Shown: piece by piece, positions 51,863 through 61,473 of the stretch
Numbering within the stretch: position 1 is the stretch's first letter
Layout: every line of letters begins with the position of its first letter
NCBI GenBank assembly: GCA_016934035.1
Contig: JAFGTP010000061.1
Span: 1-64,000 of the forward strand
DNA from: Fidelibacterota bacterium
GTDB taxonomy: Bacteria > Fidelibacterota > UBA2242 > JAFGTP01
Length of the DNA: 64,000 bases
Direction of reading: 5' to 3'
Notes under the pieces: generated by a model
The model's input: the letters and a program-made list of their open reading frames with translations, nothing else
Database searches by the model: none
What the model was told of the DNA's origin: nothing
Made by a program: the position numbers and the translations under genes

Positions 51863-53203
51863 ATGCTGAACCCTGATATTATTCCTTCCGTAGAACCGAT
51901 TATCCGTGTTGGTGTCGTGTTGCCTGAAGACAATTTTAAAATCCTATCACTAACGGTGCCTGAGAAGCCGGATTATTTTCTCATGAATGCCAGCGATGAA
52001 AAATTCTCCCTGCATGCCGGAGATCAGATTGAGGTTTCCTATCATAATAAAGTGTGTGCCCTGAGTATTAATGGCAAATTGACTGGTATCGATAATCGAT
52101 GGAAAGTTATTCCGGATGATGATATTCAGATGGAAAACAAGGCCGGCCTGAAAATCCAGGAAGTGGTATCCGGCCGTGGATTTCACTGGCAAAAGAACAT
52201 TGCCGTTTATGTATCCGGGATTGTGGAAATAAGCCCTCTGGAGGATTCTCTTATTTTGGTCAATGAACTACCGATTGAAGAATATCTGATGTGCGTGGCC
52301 ACTTCGGAAATGGGGCGGGAATGTCCGCGGGAATTGATTGAAAGCCAGACCATTACGGCGCGATCGTGGATGCTGGCCAATGTCGAGCAAAAGCATGTTC
52401 ACCAGGGTTTCGATGTATGCAACGATGATTGCTGTCAGCGATATCAGGGGACTACACATCTCAGCAACCAGTCTATTGAGGGAGCGATGAATACCCGGGG
52501 ACAAGTGCTGATGTACAAAGGTGATATCTGTGATGCGCGATACTCCAAAAGTTGCGGTGGTGTCATGGAAACTTTTGAAAATATCTGGGAAGAGACGCCG
52601 CTGGACTATATGCGGCCGCTTCCCGATGCTCCCCAGGACTTTGAAAACCCCAATCTGCCACTGGACAGCGAATCCAAAGTCAGGCAATGGATCAGCAGCG
52701 TACCCAATACCTTTTGCAGTCCCCATGCCATATCGGAGAAAGAATTGAAAAAATACCTGGGTTCGGTGGATGAAGAAGGTAGTTATTTCCGTTGGGAATT
52801 TTATTTTACTCAGGAAAAGATCACTCGTCTCATGAATAAAAAATTAAAACTTGATGCCGACAATATCCTGGATATTATACCGGTCAAAAGAGGCTATTCC
52901 GGCAGACTCACGGAAATCAAAATCCTATACTTACAAAAAGGAAATAAAAAGGAATTTATCCTGAAGGACCAGTATTTCATTCGTCAGGCTTTTCATGAGT
53001 CTTTTCTCTACAGTTCTGCTTTTGTCATCGACAAAGATGACCGAAAAATTCCGGAATACTTTGAACTGCGGGGCGCTGGCTGGGGACATGGGGCCGGCTA
53101 TTGTCAGATTGGGGCCGTCGGAATGGCACTGAAAGGCTATGCAACTGACGAAATATTATATCATTATTTTCCGGGATCGGAGTTAAAGCAAATCTATAAA
53201 TAA
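51863..53203 (+). CDS. SpoIID/LytB-domain protein (putative lytic transglycosylase) without visible signal peptide
   Basis: 446 residues. The SpoIID domain is clear: 'LPIEEYLMCVATSEMG' with Glu149, the acid that in SpoIID cuts glycan strands as a lytic transglycosylase, 'TITARSWMLANV', the cysteine cluster 'DVCNDDCCQRYQG' (Cys186, 190, 191), 'ARYSKSCGGVME' and the C-terminal 'GAGWGHGAGYCQIGAVGMA'. SpoIID proteins act on peptidoglycan stripped of peptides, leaving anhydro-MurNAc ends. Members are normally exported or membrane-bound, but this N-terminus ('LNPDIIPSVEPIIRVG') has no hydrophobic signal and the ATG follows a good GAGG site. It may therefore act on imported fragments in the cytoplasm, or leave by an unknown route. 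It lies between the kinase and the AmpG-like gene. Confidence 0.85.
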   Translation: MLNPDIIPSVEPIIRVGVVLPEDNFKILSLTVPEKPDYFLMNASDEKFSLHAGDQIEVSYHNKVCALSINGKLTGIDNRWKVIPDDDIQMENKAGLKIQEVVSGRGFHWQKNIAVYVSGIVEISPLEDSLILVNELPIEEYLMCVATSEMGRECPRELIESQTITARSWMLANVEQKHVHQGFDVCNDDCCQRYQGTTHLSNQSIEGAMNTRGQVLMYKGDICDARYSKSCGGVMETFENIWEETPLDYMRPLPDAPQDFENPNLPLDSESKVRQWISSVPNTFCSPHAISEKELKKYLGSVDEEGSYFRWEFYFTQEKITRLMNKKLKLDADNILDIIPVKRGYSGRLTEIKILYLQKGNKKEFILKDQYFIRQAFHESFLYSSAFVIDKDDRKIPEYFELRGAGWGHGAGYCQIGAVGMALKGYATDEILYHYFPGSELKQIYK

Positions 53204-53218
53204 GTTAGGAAAACGGAT

Positions 53219-55060
53219 ATGAACACAATAAAAAAACGAAATCCCTGGAGTTGGGTGCCATCCCTATATTTTGCTGAGGGAATTCCCTATACAGTTGTTA
53301 TGGTCGTTTCTGTGGTCATGTACAAAATGCTGGGTATATCCAATACAGATATTGCATTATATACCAGTCTGTTGTATCTGCCCTGGACCATTAAACCCCT
53401 CTGGAGTCCTGTTGTTGACAACCTGAAAACAAAACGCTGGTGGATTTTAGTCCTGCAATTTATTCTGGGTATTCTTTTTTCCTGTATTGCTTTGACGATT
53501 CCCACAACCTATTTTTTTAAACTCAGTATAGCCTTCCTGTGGCTCATGGCCTTCACATCAGCAACCCATGATATTGCTGCGGACGGTTTTTATATGATCG
53601 GTCTGGATGAAGGCGATCAGGCCCTTTTTAATGGTATTCGGTCGGCTTTTTACCGCGTTGCCATGCTGATGGGGCAGGGTATTTTTATCATTCTGGTATC
53701 AATTCTGATCAATTTTTCCGGCCTGGATAAAGTTACTGTTCGAGTAAGCGCTGTAAATGAACCGGCCAGTATTGATACTAATATAAAAATGACTATCAGT
53801 TCCGAGGAACAGCCGGGTAAACTCAGCCTGATTTGTGAACCTCAGGAAGTCCGGATTCCCATCAGGCAGGTTTCAACAGCCTATACCGACTCTCTGATCA
53901 CTGCTGCCAAAAACTGGAACATTGCCCAGGGGCAGGTTGACCCGGAAAAACCTGTGATGGGAAAAATCAAAGAGAAAAAAAACAAGGCCGAAATGGGACC
54001 AAAGGTTTTTGAAAAATGGCTCAAAAAGAATTTTGGCGTTCGGGAAGAAATCGCAACAAAATATTCAGGAAATCTGGGAACAGTCTATTTTCAACTGTCA
54101 AAAAAACCGGAATCAGACAAACCGGTAGTGGTAACATTTGGCCAGGACAAGGGTGATAAAAGTATCAAACTGGTGACACCGATACGTTTTGAGTTTAATC
54201 AAACAAACTGGAATAAACCCGTCATGGCCGTATTTCAACTGGATAAATCCCTGAAAACATCTTCCGTGGCTTTTTTTGATGCGGAATCCGGAAATATTCG
54301 AATGGCCTGGACTGTGTTGTTTTTTAGTCTGTCCGGAATGTTTTTTCTGTTCTGGCTGGCTCACCGGTTGACCCTGCCGGATATGGAGGTGGTAAAAGAA
54401 GAAGAATCCATTGGTAAAGCAGTAAAAGATTTTATAAGCACTTTTGCATCCTTTTTCACCAAAAAAGGTATTGGGGTTTCCATCATATTTTTGCTCCTTT
54501 TTCGTCTGGGTGAATCCCAACTGGTCAAACTATCTGCGCCATTTATGCTGGATAGTCGTGAAGCCGGCGGATTGGGACTGACTGCCGGGCAATATGGATT
54601 GACCTATGGAACAATCGGATTGCTCTTTTTGACAATTGGTGGAATTCTTGGAGGCATGGTGGTTTCCAGACATGGGTTGAAAAAATGGGTTTGGTGGTTT
54701 GCTATAATGATTAATGTACCCGATGCGGTTTACATTTACCTCTCCTATGCTCAACCATCCAGTCTATGGCTGATTGTACCCTGTGTGGCCTTTGAAACTT
54801 TTGGCTATGGTTTTGGATTTACAGCCTATATGCTTTACATGATTTATATCTCGAGAGGAGAATACAAAACTTCCCATTATGCCATCTGCACTGCTTTTAT
54901 GGCCCTGGGAATGATGATTCCAGGTATGGTGTCCGGCTGGCTGCAGGAGATAATCGGCTATCAGCATTTCTTTATATGGGTTGTAATTGCAACAATTCCG
55001 GGATTTATTTTATTGAAGTTTCTTGATATTGAAGAGGATTTCGGTATCAAAAAAACATAA
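53219..55060 (+). CDS. ampG: AmpG-like MFS muropeptide transporter with a large periplasmic insert
   Basis: 613 residues, against about 420-490 for common AmpG. The N-terminus 'PWSWVPSLYFAEGIPYTVV' and 'LPWTIKPLWSPVVDN' are AmpG/PAT marks, and 'ATHDIAADGFYMIGLDE' matches the 'DIAxDGY' motif of the group. AmpG carries GlcNAc-anhydroMurNAc and its peptides into the cytoplasm. Five helices are followed by an insert at about residues 169-360, then the remaining helices. By counting helices the insert is periplasmic; it begins with a Calx-beta/Ig-like stretch ('TVRVSAVNEPASIDTN') and has a charged helical part. It could bind wall fragments or a partner enzyme. It is last in the namZ-to-ampG unit and is followed by a terminator. 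Confidence 0.85.
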   Translation: MNTIKKRNPWSWVPSLYFAEGIPYTVVMVVSVVMYKMLGISNTDIALYTSLLYLPWTIKPLWSPVVDNLKTKRWWILVLQFILGILFSCIALTIPTTYFFKLSIAFLWLMAFTSATHDIAADGFYMIGLDEGDQALFNGIRSAFYRVAMLMGQGIFIILVSILINFSGLDKVTVRVSAVNEPASIDTNIKMTISSEEQPGKLSLICEPQEVRIPIRQVSTAYTDSLITAAKNWNIAQGQVDPEKPVMGKIKEKKNKAEMGPKVFEKWLKKNFGVREEIATKYSGNLGTVYFQLSKKPESDKPVVVTFGQDKGDKSIKLVTPIRFEFNQTNWNKPVMAVFQLDKSLKTSSVAFFDAESGNIRMAWTVLFFSLSGMFFLFWLAHRLTLPDMEVVKEEESIGKAVKDFISTFASFFTKKGIGVSIIFLLLFRLGESQLVKLSAPFMLDSREAGGLGLTAGQYGLTYGTIGLLFLTIGGILGGMVVSRHGLKKWVWWFAIMINVPDAVYIYLSYAQPSSLWLIVPCVAFETFGYGFGFTAYMLYMIYISRGEYKTSHYAICTAFMALGMMIPGMVSGWLQEIIGYQHFFIWVVIATIPGFILLKFLDIEEDFGIKKT

Positions 55061-55090
55061 ATGTTCTTATTCCTTTCTAACAGTGGTGTG

Positions 55091-55119
55091 AAACCCCGGT
55101 CTTGTACCGGGGTTTTCTT
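55091..55119 (+). terminator. Intrinsic terminator after the AmpG-like gene
   Basis: Perfect 10-bp arms AAACCCCGGT (55091-55100) and ACCGGGGTTT (55106-55115), loop CTTGT, followed by a T-rich tail TCTTTTGA. It closes the namZ-alr-kinase-spoIID-ampG unit. Confidence 0.9.
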
Positions 55120-55199
55120 TTGATAAGGTTTATAAAACTCATTGACTGCAATCAGGGTTATTCATAATTTCACAATCAAATTTTTTTGAAAGGAAACGC

Positions 55200-56090
55200 A
55201 TGAAGCCAATTAAAGGCGCCGGCAAAAAAATCGAAACAATCCAAAAAGATAATGTTTCAATTTCAATAGATAGTCTGGGGGCCAAAGTCCTTGCCATTGC
55301 CATAAGGGGTGAAAACCTTTTGCATTATGATGGAAAAAATATTGAACACAGCGGCATTCCCATCTGTCTTCCCTTTTTTAGTTCTCTTGAAAATGGATTA
55401 TTAATTGTTGACGGCGAAAACTACCCCATGGGGCATCATGGATTTTTTCGCAACAGTGAATTTGAAATGTATAATACTGGTGGAAAAATTGTTGCCATTC
55501 TAAAATCTTCCCGCGACACCATGAAAATTTGGCCTTTTCAATTCAATTTCAGAGCAACTTTTTCAATGCTCGAGAACGGTCTGAAAATGGATTTCCTGCT
55601 GAAAAATGAAGATACAAAAGCAATGAAACTGGCCCCGGGCTTTCATCCCTACTTTGCGGTTAACGACCGGAATAAAATCACCCTGACCAGCGGCGCTGTT
55701 ATGGGGAACGATGCCCTGCATGACCTGAAAGAAACCCCTCTCAAGGAGTCCGGTGTTTTTGATGTCTCTGATGGCAAAGAGGGGTTAAAATATTTACGGG
55801 TGAAAAATGCGCCGAATATCCAATTAATCCACCACCAGGTTCAGGATACTGAAATTTGCACCGGCCCTCAATCAATGGTGGTGCTGAGCGCCGACATGGA
55901 CCTGTTTACCCGAATGACTGTCTGGCGGCCAAATCCTGATGTTGATTTCATCTGTGTCGAGCCTTCTTTTGCAGTCAATGCCGTGAATCGGGACGATTGT
56001 ATTGTTTTGCAGAGCGGGGAAGAGTTCAGAACGACCCTGAGTATTCAAAAAAAAAATAAAAAGGTTGCATCAAAAAAAAATCTTTTCTAA
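55200..56090 (+). CDS. Aldose 1-epimerase (galactose mutarotase-like) family protein
   Basis: 296 residues with the mutarotase fold. Key residues are visible: the histidine pair in 'PMGHHGFFRN', the catalytic base region 'PGFHPYFAV' and the glutamate in 'FICVEPSF'. The family equilibrates alpha and beta forms of aldoses or hexose-6-phosphates. Which sugar is used here is not clear; a phosphosugar form related to YeaD is possible given the basic residues around the pocket. No signal peptide. It starts 85 nt after the terminator of the preceding unit, so it has its own promoter, and it ends with a lysine-rich tail. The TetR gene follows after 29 nt. Confidence 0.82.
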   Translation: MKPIKGAGKKIETIQKDNVSISIDSLGAKVLAIAIRGENLLHYDGKNIEHSGIPICLPFFSSLENGLLIVDGENYPMGHHGFFRNSEFEMYNTGGKIVAILKSSRDTMKIWPFQFNFRATFSMLENGLKMDFLLKNEDTKAMKLAPGFHPYFAVNDRNKITLTSGAVMGNDALHDLKETPLKESGVFDVSDGKEGLKYLRVKNAPNIQLIHHQVQDTEICTGPQSMVVLSADMDLFTRMTVWRPNPDVDFICVEPSFAVNAVNRDDCIVLQSGEEFRTTLSIQKKNKKVASKKNLF

Positions 56091-56095
56091 AATAC

Positions 56096-56111
56096 AATAA
56101 AGAACAAGTGT
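56096..56111. promoter_or_regulatory. Candidate TetR operator upstream of the regulator gene
   Basis: AATAAAGAACAAGTGT lies immediately before the TetR ATG. The reverse complement of 56711-56726, upstream of the flavodoxin-like gene, matches it at 14 of 16 positions. A shared element in front of a regulator and its neighbour is typical of an autoregulated TetR site. Not tested. Confidence 0.5.
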
Positions 56112-56119
56112 ATTTTTTT

Positions 56120-56689
56120 ATGCAAACATTAAAACAGGATAAACAAGAAAAAATCATCCTTGCGGCCAAAGAAGAATTTTTGGCCAAAAACTACAAAGTG
56201 GCTTCCCTGCGCTCTATTGCCGGCAAATGTGATATTTCTGTCAGTAATCTTTATAATTATTTCCCCAACAAACTTGAACTGTTTCAATTTATAGTCAACC
56301 CGGTAAAAAGTTATTTCCTCAGTATTTTTATGCAATTTCAGGATTTTGAAAAGATACACGGTTTTCAAGAAGAAGCCTTTATTGATTTTGTGGTTGAAAA
56401 ATTTGGCTTTATGCTCACGATTTACGGACAGGAATTCATCATCCTGATGGAGACCGGACAGGGGACTGAACATTCAGACTTCAAACAGGAAGTGATTAAT
56501 GAAATAACCTCCCATTTTCTGGAACATTCCAAGGGTAACGGTAATCAGAAACTGATGAAAATCATCGCCACCAATTTTGTCAACGGGATGCTGGAAATTG
56601 CCAGGATGAACCTGGGCAGAGGAGAAAAAAACAAACTATTGAAGCAATTTATGATCTATCATTTTACGGGTATTCAGGAAATCTTTTAA
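56120..56689 (+). CDS. TetR-family transcriptional regulator
   Basis: 189 residues from ATG 56120 (a GTG at 56108 would add four residues and would lie within the putative operator). Residues ~8-55 form the TetR helix-turn-helix: 'KIILAAKEEFLAKNYK', 'SLRSIAGKCDISVSNLYNYFPNK'. The C-terminal helical domain is variable and would bind the inducer. No Shine-Dalgarno is evident. Since the next gene encodes a flavodoxin/ferredoxin protein in the same direction after a 60-nt gap holding a matching operator-like site, the regulator probably represses itself and that gene. The ligand is unknown. Confidence 0.9.
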   Translation: MQTLKQDKQEKIILAAKEEFLAKNYKVASLRSIAGKCDISVSNLYNYFPNKLELFQFIVNPVKSYFLSIFMQFQDFEKIHGFQEEAFIDFVVEKFGFMLTIYGQEFIILMETGQGTEHSDFKQEVINEITSHFLEHSKGNGNQKLMKIIATNFVNGMLEIARMNLGRGEKNKLLKQFMIYHFTGIQEIF

Positions 56690-56710
56690 AAAATTTTATC
56701 ATAATAACAA

Positions 56711-56726
56711 ACAAGTGTTCTTTATT
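56711..56726. promoter_or_regulatory. Candidate TetR operator upstream of the flavodoxin-ferredoxin gene
   Basis: ACAAGTGTTCTTTATT, whose reverse complement matches 56096-56111 at 14 of 16 positions, placed 24 nt before the ATG at 56750. See the partner site for the argument. Confidence 0.5.
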
Positions 56727-56749
56727 AACAAACAAAAAAGGAGTAAAAA

Positions 56750-57637
56750 ATGAAAATCGCAATAATCCTCTTCAGCCCTGGTGGCAACACCCTGAAAGTG
56801 GCTGAAAAAATCAAACAATTTGCCCCCAATAATTTTTGTGTCCAACTGCTTGATATTACAGGAAGAGAAGAGATATTTACCCGCAAACAGGGAACCCGAT
56901 TCCTTGAAGAAACTGTGACTGATCATGATCTGCTGCTCATTGGGTCGCCAGTCTATGCCCACCATATCCAGTATCACGTTCAGGATTTGATTCGCCAATT
57001 ACCCAGGCCTGACCGCAAATGGGGAGAACTGGCAGCCGCTTTTGTGACTTTCGGAGATATTTCTTCGGGAATTGCATTAAATGAAGCCAATCGTTTATTG
57101 GAAAAAAGCGGAAGGAAAATCATTGGCGGACTGAAGGTTACAGCCGAACATTCTCTCACCAGGCTCCTGGATTCGCCAATCAATAATGGCAAACCCGGAC
57201 ATGAAATCGATGAAATCATTCTCAATTTCTGGGAAAAAATCATTGCCCGGTTGAACAAAGACATCAATGTCCGGGAATTAAAGAATAATATGAATTACCA
57301 GCCCAAAAAGGACAGGGTCAAAGCCCACATAATATTCCGTGAAAAACTCTGGCAGAAATTTCTTTATCCGAAAATCAGCATTGATCCTGAAAAATGTACA
57401 CTTTGCGGCTGTTGTGTTACCAAGTGTCCGGTCAATCATTTGCAGATTATCAATCAGTCACTCTGTGAATTGAAGACTTCAGACTGTATTACCTGTGGTA
57501 ATTGTGTTGTCAATTGTCCGCAAAAAGCGATGATGATGACGGGCAACATTGATAAATTTGCGGAGATGGTGCAGCAATATCGGGCTGGAAAATCCAAAAT
57601 TGCATCCAATGAATTTCCGAAAAACCAGTGCTTTTAA
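56750..57637 (+). CDS. EFR1-family flavodoxin-2[4Fe-4S] ferredoxin fusion
   Basis: 295 residues. Residues 1-160 are flavodoxin-like ('IAIILFSPGGNTLKVAEKI', 'LLLIGSPVYAHHIQYHV', 'FVTFGDISSG'). Residues ~210-265 contain two [4Fe-4S] motifs, 'CTLCGCCVTKCPV' and 'CITCGNCVVNCPQ'. This combination is the EFR1 ferredoxin type, common in anaerobes; its partners are unknown. It points to an anaerobic or microaerobic life style. A GGAG precedes the ATG. Control by the adjacent TetR protein is suggested by paired operator-like sites. It is a possible cytosolic carrier for electrons from low-potential reactions such as an Etf complex, though nothing links it to that directly. Confidence 0.88.
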   Translation: MKIAIILFSPGGNTLKVAEKIKQFAPNNFCVQLLDITGREEIFTRKQGTRFLEETVTDHDLLLIGSPVYAHHIQYHVQDLIRQLPRPDRKWGELAAAFVTFGDISSGIALNEANRLLEKSGRKIIGGLKVTAEHSLTRLLDSPINNGKPGHEIDEIILNFWEKIIARLNKDINVRELKNNMNYQPKKDRVKAHIIFREKLWQKFLYPKISIDPEKCTLCGCCVTKCPVNHLQIINQSLCELKTSDCITCGNCVVNCPQKAMMMTGNIDKFAEMVQQYRAGKSKIASNEFPKNQCF

Positions 57638-57790
57638 TGTTCAGGCTAAAAGAGTGCAGAGAAGTACCTGTATGAATGATGGCCCGATTGGATCAGAGTA
57701 TTTATATCTAAGTTCTGAAAAATCCTTGTTTATATCGGATAACCTCTTTAATATCAGCCCTAATTAAGCCATTAAAATATGAGAGATTAC

Positions 57791-60700
57791 ATGAGCATTG
57801 AAAAACTGATTTATAAAAAAATAGTCATTCTGGATGGCGCCATGGGTACCATGATTCAGAAATACAAATTCGGTGAAACGGAATATCGGGGAAAATTGTT
57901 TCTCAATCATACTCATGATGTCAAAGGCAACAATGATCTGCTAAACCTGACTCAGCCTGATGCCATTCAGGATATTCATGAGCAATATCTGAAAGCCGGC
58001 GCTGATATCATCGAGACCAATACGTTCAATGCCAATTTTGTTTCCCAGTCGGATTATCAGACACAGGATTATGTCTATGAGATCAATAAAGCCGGGGCGG
58101 AAATTGCCCGTCGTGCAGTCGAAAAAATCAACAAGAATGCTTTTGTGGCCGGTTCACTGGGGCCCACCAACCGAACAGCATCACTCTCTCCTGATGTCCA
58201 TAATCCTGCTTTCCGCAACATCACTTTCAATCGTTTGGTTGAAAATTATACCAACGAGGTGCGCGGGCTTGTTGACGGTGGTGTGGATTTATTGTTAATT
58301 GAAACTATTTTTGATCCGCTGAACGCCAAAGCTGCGACTTATGCCATCAATCAATACAATCGTAAAACCGGCAAAGGTATTCCTTTTATTATCTCCGGCA
58401 CAATCAGTGACATGAGTGGCCGTTTTCTGACAGGCATGACTCCGGAAGCCTTTTACTTTTCCATGATTCACTCCAATCCTATGAGTATCGGTTTGAACTG
58501 CTCTCTCGGTGCTGATACACTGATCCATTATTTACGCATTGTTGCGGAAATGGCGGATTGCGCCATCAATGTCCATCCCAATGCCGGATTACCCAATGAA
58601 CTGGGTGAATATGATGAATCTGCTGCTGAAATGGCTGCAAAAATCCGGGAATATTGTGAAGAAGGCCTGGTCAATATTGTCGGCGGATGCTGCGGCACGA
58701 CACCGCTTCACATCCAGGCCATTGGTGATGTGGCCAAAAACTATAAACCCCGGCCCAAACAAGACTTGAAACTGAGACATTATTTCACCGGGCTGGAACC
58801 TCTTGAAGTGTCCCGGAAATCTCTGTTTGTCAATGTCGGAGAACGGACAAATGTCGCCGGTTCCCGTAATTTTTTGAAGCTCATTGCAGAAAAACAATAT
58901 GACAGGGCATTGAATATTGCCAAAAAACAGGTTCAAAACGGTGCGCAAATTCTGGATATCAACATGGATGATGCGTTGCTTGATGCGAAAGAAGAAATGG
59001 TGCATTTTACCCACCTCCTGGCATCGGAGCCGGAAGTAGCGCGGGTTCCTTTCATGTTTGATTCTTCCAAATTTGATGTTTGCCGCGAAGCGCTGGCCTG
59101 CTGTCAGGGACGCGGCATTGTCAACTCCATATCTCTCAAAGAAGGGCGTGAAAAATTTGTGGAGCAAGCCCGTGAAATTGTTGCCCTTGGCGGTGCTTTT
59201 ATCGTCATGGCCTTTGATGAACACGGTCAGGCGGATACTTTTGAACGTAAAATTGAAATATGTGAAAAAGCCTACAACATTCTCGTTCATGAAGAAGGCA
59301 TTTCGCCCCATAATATCATTTTTGATGCTAATATATTTGCCATAGGCACAGGTATCGAAGAACACGCCAATTACGGTCTGGATTTTATACGTGCTGTCAA
59401 ATGGATCAAGGAAAATCTGCCCGGCGTTCTCACCAGCGGCGGTGTCAGCAATATTTCTTTTTCCTTTCGAGGTAATAATGGGGTTCGTGAAGCCATCCAT
59501 GCGGTATTTCTCTATCATGCCATTCAGGCCGGAATTGATATGGGGATTGTCAACCCGGAAATGATCGTCGTTTATGATGAAATTGAACCCGATGTCCGGG
59601 ACAGGATTGAAGATTTGATTTTCAATCGGCGCTTTGATGCAACCGAGCGGGTTTTGGATATTGCCGAAAAACTCAAAGGTCAGTCCCAAAAAAGAGAACT
59701 GAGCGACGCCGAGTGGCGCAAACTGCCTTTGCACAAACGGCTTTCCCATGCCTTGGTTACCGGGACCACGACTCATATTGAAGAGGACATGAAAGAAGCC
59801 ATCGCCACCTATGATGATCCACTGGAAATTATCGAAGGCCCGCTGATGGACGGCATGAATGAAGTTGGCGATCTTTTTGGTGTCGGAAAAATGTTTTTGC
59901 CCCAGGTGGTCAAATCTGCTCGTGTGATGAAAGAATCTGTTTCGCACGTCCTGCCATTGATCGAAGCGCAAAAGGACAGCAATTCCACGGCAAAAGGCGT
60001 CATTGTCCTGGCCACTGTCAAAGGTGATGTCCACGATATCGGGAAAAATATAGTGAATGTGGTCTTGGCCTGTAATAATTTTGAAATTCATGATTTGGGT
60101 GTCATGGTCCCCAATGAAGCCATTCTCAAAAAAGCCGAAGAAATGAATGCCGATCTTATCGGATTATCGGGATTGATCACGCCATCACTTGAAGAAATGA
60201 AAAAATTCGCAGAATTACTGCGTCACAGAGGTAAAACGATTCCTGTTATGATTGGTGGCGCCACTACATCAAAAGTCCATACCGCTTTGAAACTGGACCC
60301 GGTTTATGAGCATGGCATTATCCATGTGCTGGATGCGTCACGCAGCGTGGAAGTGGCATCCAATCTTTGTTCTCCAACTAAAAAAGATCAATATATCAAA
60401 AAACTAAGAGCCGAATACGAAAAAGTGCGTCAGGCTCGTGCCGAAAGCGCCAAGCGCTTCACACTTTTGGATTTCAAAGAATCACAGGAAAAAGCGCTGA
60501 AACTGAATTGGGAAAATTACACACCGGCAACACCGAATTTCGTTGGTGTGAAAGATATAGAAATTCCTATTGATGATGCCACTAAATGGATTGACTGGAA
60601 ATTCTTCTTTAAAGCCTGGGAAATGAAGGGCAATTATCCGGAAATCCTCAGCGATCCTGAAAAAGGCGAGGAAGCACAAAAACTTTTCAACGATGCACAG

Positions 60701-61417
60701 AAAATGCTGCAGCGCATCAAAGATGAAAACCTCGTCAAACTTTGGGCACGAATTGGCATTCACAAAGCTAATACTGAAAACGATACAATCAATGTTTATC
60801 AAAACGATGAACTATGCTGTCAGTTACCCATGCTCCGTCAACAAATTGAGAAAAAAGACACTGAATATTATCTTTCGCTTGCTGACTACATCGCACCGAA
60901 AGAATCTGGCAAAATTGACTACCTTGGGGGCTTTGCATGTACTGCTGACATAGGAAACAGCCTGGCTATTTTTGAGGAGAATGACGAGTATTCACGCATT
61001 ATGATGAAGGTCCTGGCTGACCGCCTGGCAGAAGCACTGGCTGAAGAACTTCACCGCAAAGTCCGTACAGAAATCTGGGGTTATGCGCCTGATGAAAACC
61101 TATCGGTTGATGATATTCATACGGTCAAATACAAAGGCATCCGTCCCGCCCCCGGTTATCCACCATGTCCCGACCACAGCGAGAAGGGAAAACTCTTCAA
61201 AGACCTGCTGCAAATGGATGAGAATTCACCCATCCAGTTGACAGAATCCTTCCTCATGGTTCCTGTGGCTTCGGTGTGTGGATATTACTTTGCCCATTCT
61301 GAATCCAAGTATTTTTCTATTGGTAAAATTGATGAGAAGCAATTGAGTGATTATCAGCAGCGTAAAAATGTGGATAAGGAATATTTGTTGAAGATGTTGG
61401 CGTTGGATGTGATTTGA
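57791..61417 (+). CDS. metH: Cobalamin-dependent methionine synthase
   Basis: 1208 residues, complete with all modules. The homocysteine domain (to ~320) has '[11 protein letters not shown]', zinc ligands Cys237 ('GLNCSLGAD') and Cys300-301 ('GGCCGTTP'). The methyltetrahydrofolate domain (~340-610) has '[13 protein letters not shown]' and '[13 protein letters not shown]'. The cobalamin cap and Rossmann domain follow, with His748 in '[11 protein letters not shown]' as the lower axial ligand, and the SAM-binding reactivation domain ('[15 protein letters not shown]'). The enzyme moves the methyl group from 5-methyl-THF to homocysteine. Start ATG 57791 is preferred for its weak GAGAG site; ATG 57779 is also possible. 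I found no cobalamin or SAM riboswitch in the 140-nt leader. Confidence 0.97.
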   Translation: MSIEKLIYKKIVILDGAMGTMIQKYKFGETEYRGKLFLNHTHDVKGNNDLLNLTQPDAIQDIHEQYLKAGADIIETNTFNANFVSQSDYQTQDYVYEINKAGAEIARRAVEKINKNAFVAGSLGPTNRTASLSPDVHNPAFRNITFNRLVENYTNEVRGLVDGGVDLLLIETIFDPLNAKAATYAINQYNRKTGKGIPFIISGTISDMSGRFLTGMTPEAFYFSMIHSNPMSIGLNCSLGADTLIHYLRIVAEMADCAINVHPNAGLPNELGEYDESAAEMAAKIREYCEEGLVNIVGGCCGTTPLHIQAIGDVAKNYKPRPKQDLKLRHYFTGLEPLEVSRKSLFVNVGERTNVAGSRNFLKLIAEKQYDRALNIAKKQVQNGAQILDINMDDALLDAKEEMVHFTHLLASEPEVARVPFMFDSSKFDVCREALACCQGRGIVNSISLKEGREKFVEQAREIVALGGAFIVMAFDEHGQADTFERKIEICEKAYNILVHEEGISPHNIIFDANIFAIGTGIEEHANYGLDFIRAVKWIKENLPGVLTSGGVSNISFSFRGNNGVREAIHAVFLYHAIQAGIDMGIVNPEMIVVYDEIEPDVRDRIEDLIFNRRFDATERVLDIAEKLKGQSQKRELSDAEWRKLPLHKRLSHALVTGTTTHIEEDMKEAIATYDDPLEIIEGPLMDGMNEVGDLFGVGKMFLPQVVKSARVMKESVSHVLPLIEAQKDSNSTAKGVIVLATVKGDVHDIGKNIVNVVLACNNFEIHDLGVMVPNEAILKKAEEMNADLIGLSGLITPSLEEMKKFAELLRHRGKTIPVMIGGATTSKVHTALKLDPVYEHGIIHVLDASRSVEVASNLCSPTKKDQYIKKLRAEYEKVRQARAESAKRFTLLDFKESQEKALKLNWENYTPATPNFVGVKDIEIPIDDATKWIDWKFFFKAWEMKGNYPEILSDPEKGEEAQKLFNDAQKMLQRIKDENLVKLWARIGIHKANTENDTINVYQNDELCCQLPMLRQQIEKKDTEYYLSLADYIAPKESGKIDYLGGFACTADIGNSLAIFEENDEYSRIMMKVLADRLAEALAEELHRKVRTEIWGYAPDENLSVDDIHTVKYKGIRPAPGYPPCPDHSEKGKLFKDLLQMDENSPIQLTESFLMVPVASVCGYYFAHSESKYFSIGKIDEKQLSDYQQRKNVDKEYLLKMLALDVI

Positions 61418-61473
61418 TTTTTAGCTGCGGTTTAATGCGAAATGTAAAATTTAAGTTCAATTGTCGAATCCTC

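Noticed and set aside
57638-57778. Possible cobalamin or SAM riboswitch before metH
   Set aside because: I looked for the conserved core strings and paired stems of both classes and saw none; the leader is short and AT-rich.
58589-60091. 500-codon minus-strand open frame inside metH
   Set aside because: It is antisense to a fully conserved metH; its translation shows no family features and arises from codon bias of the real gene.
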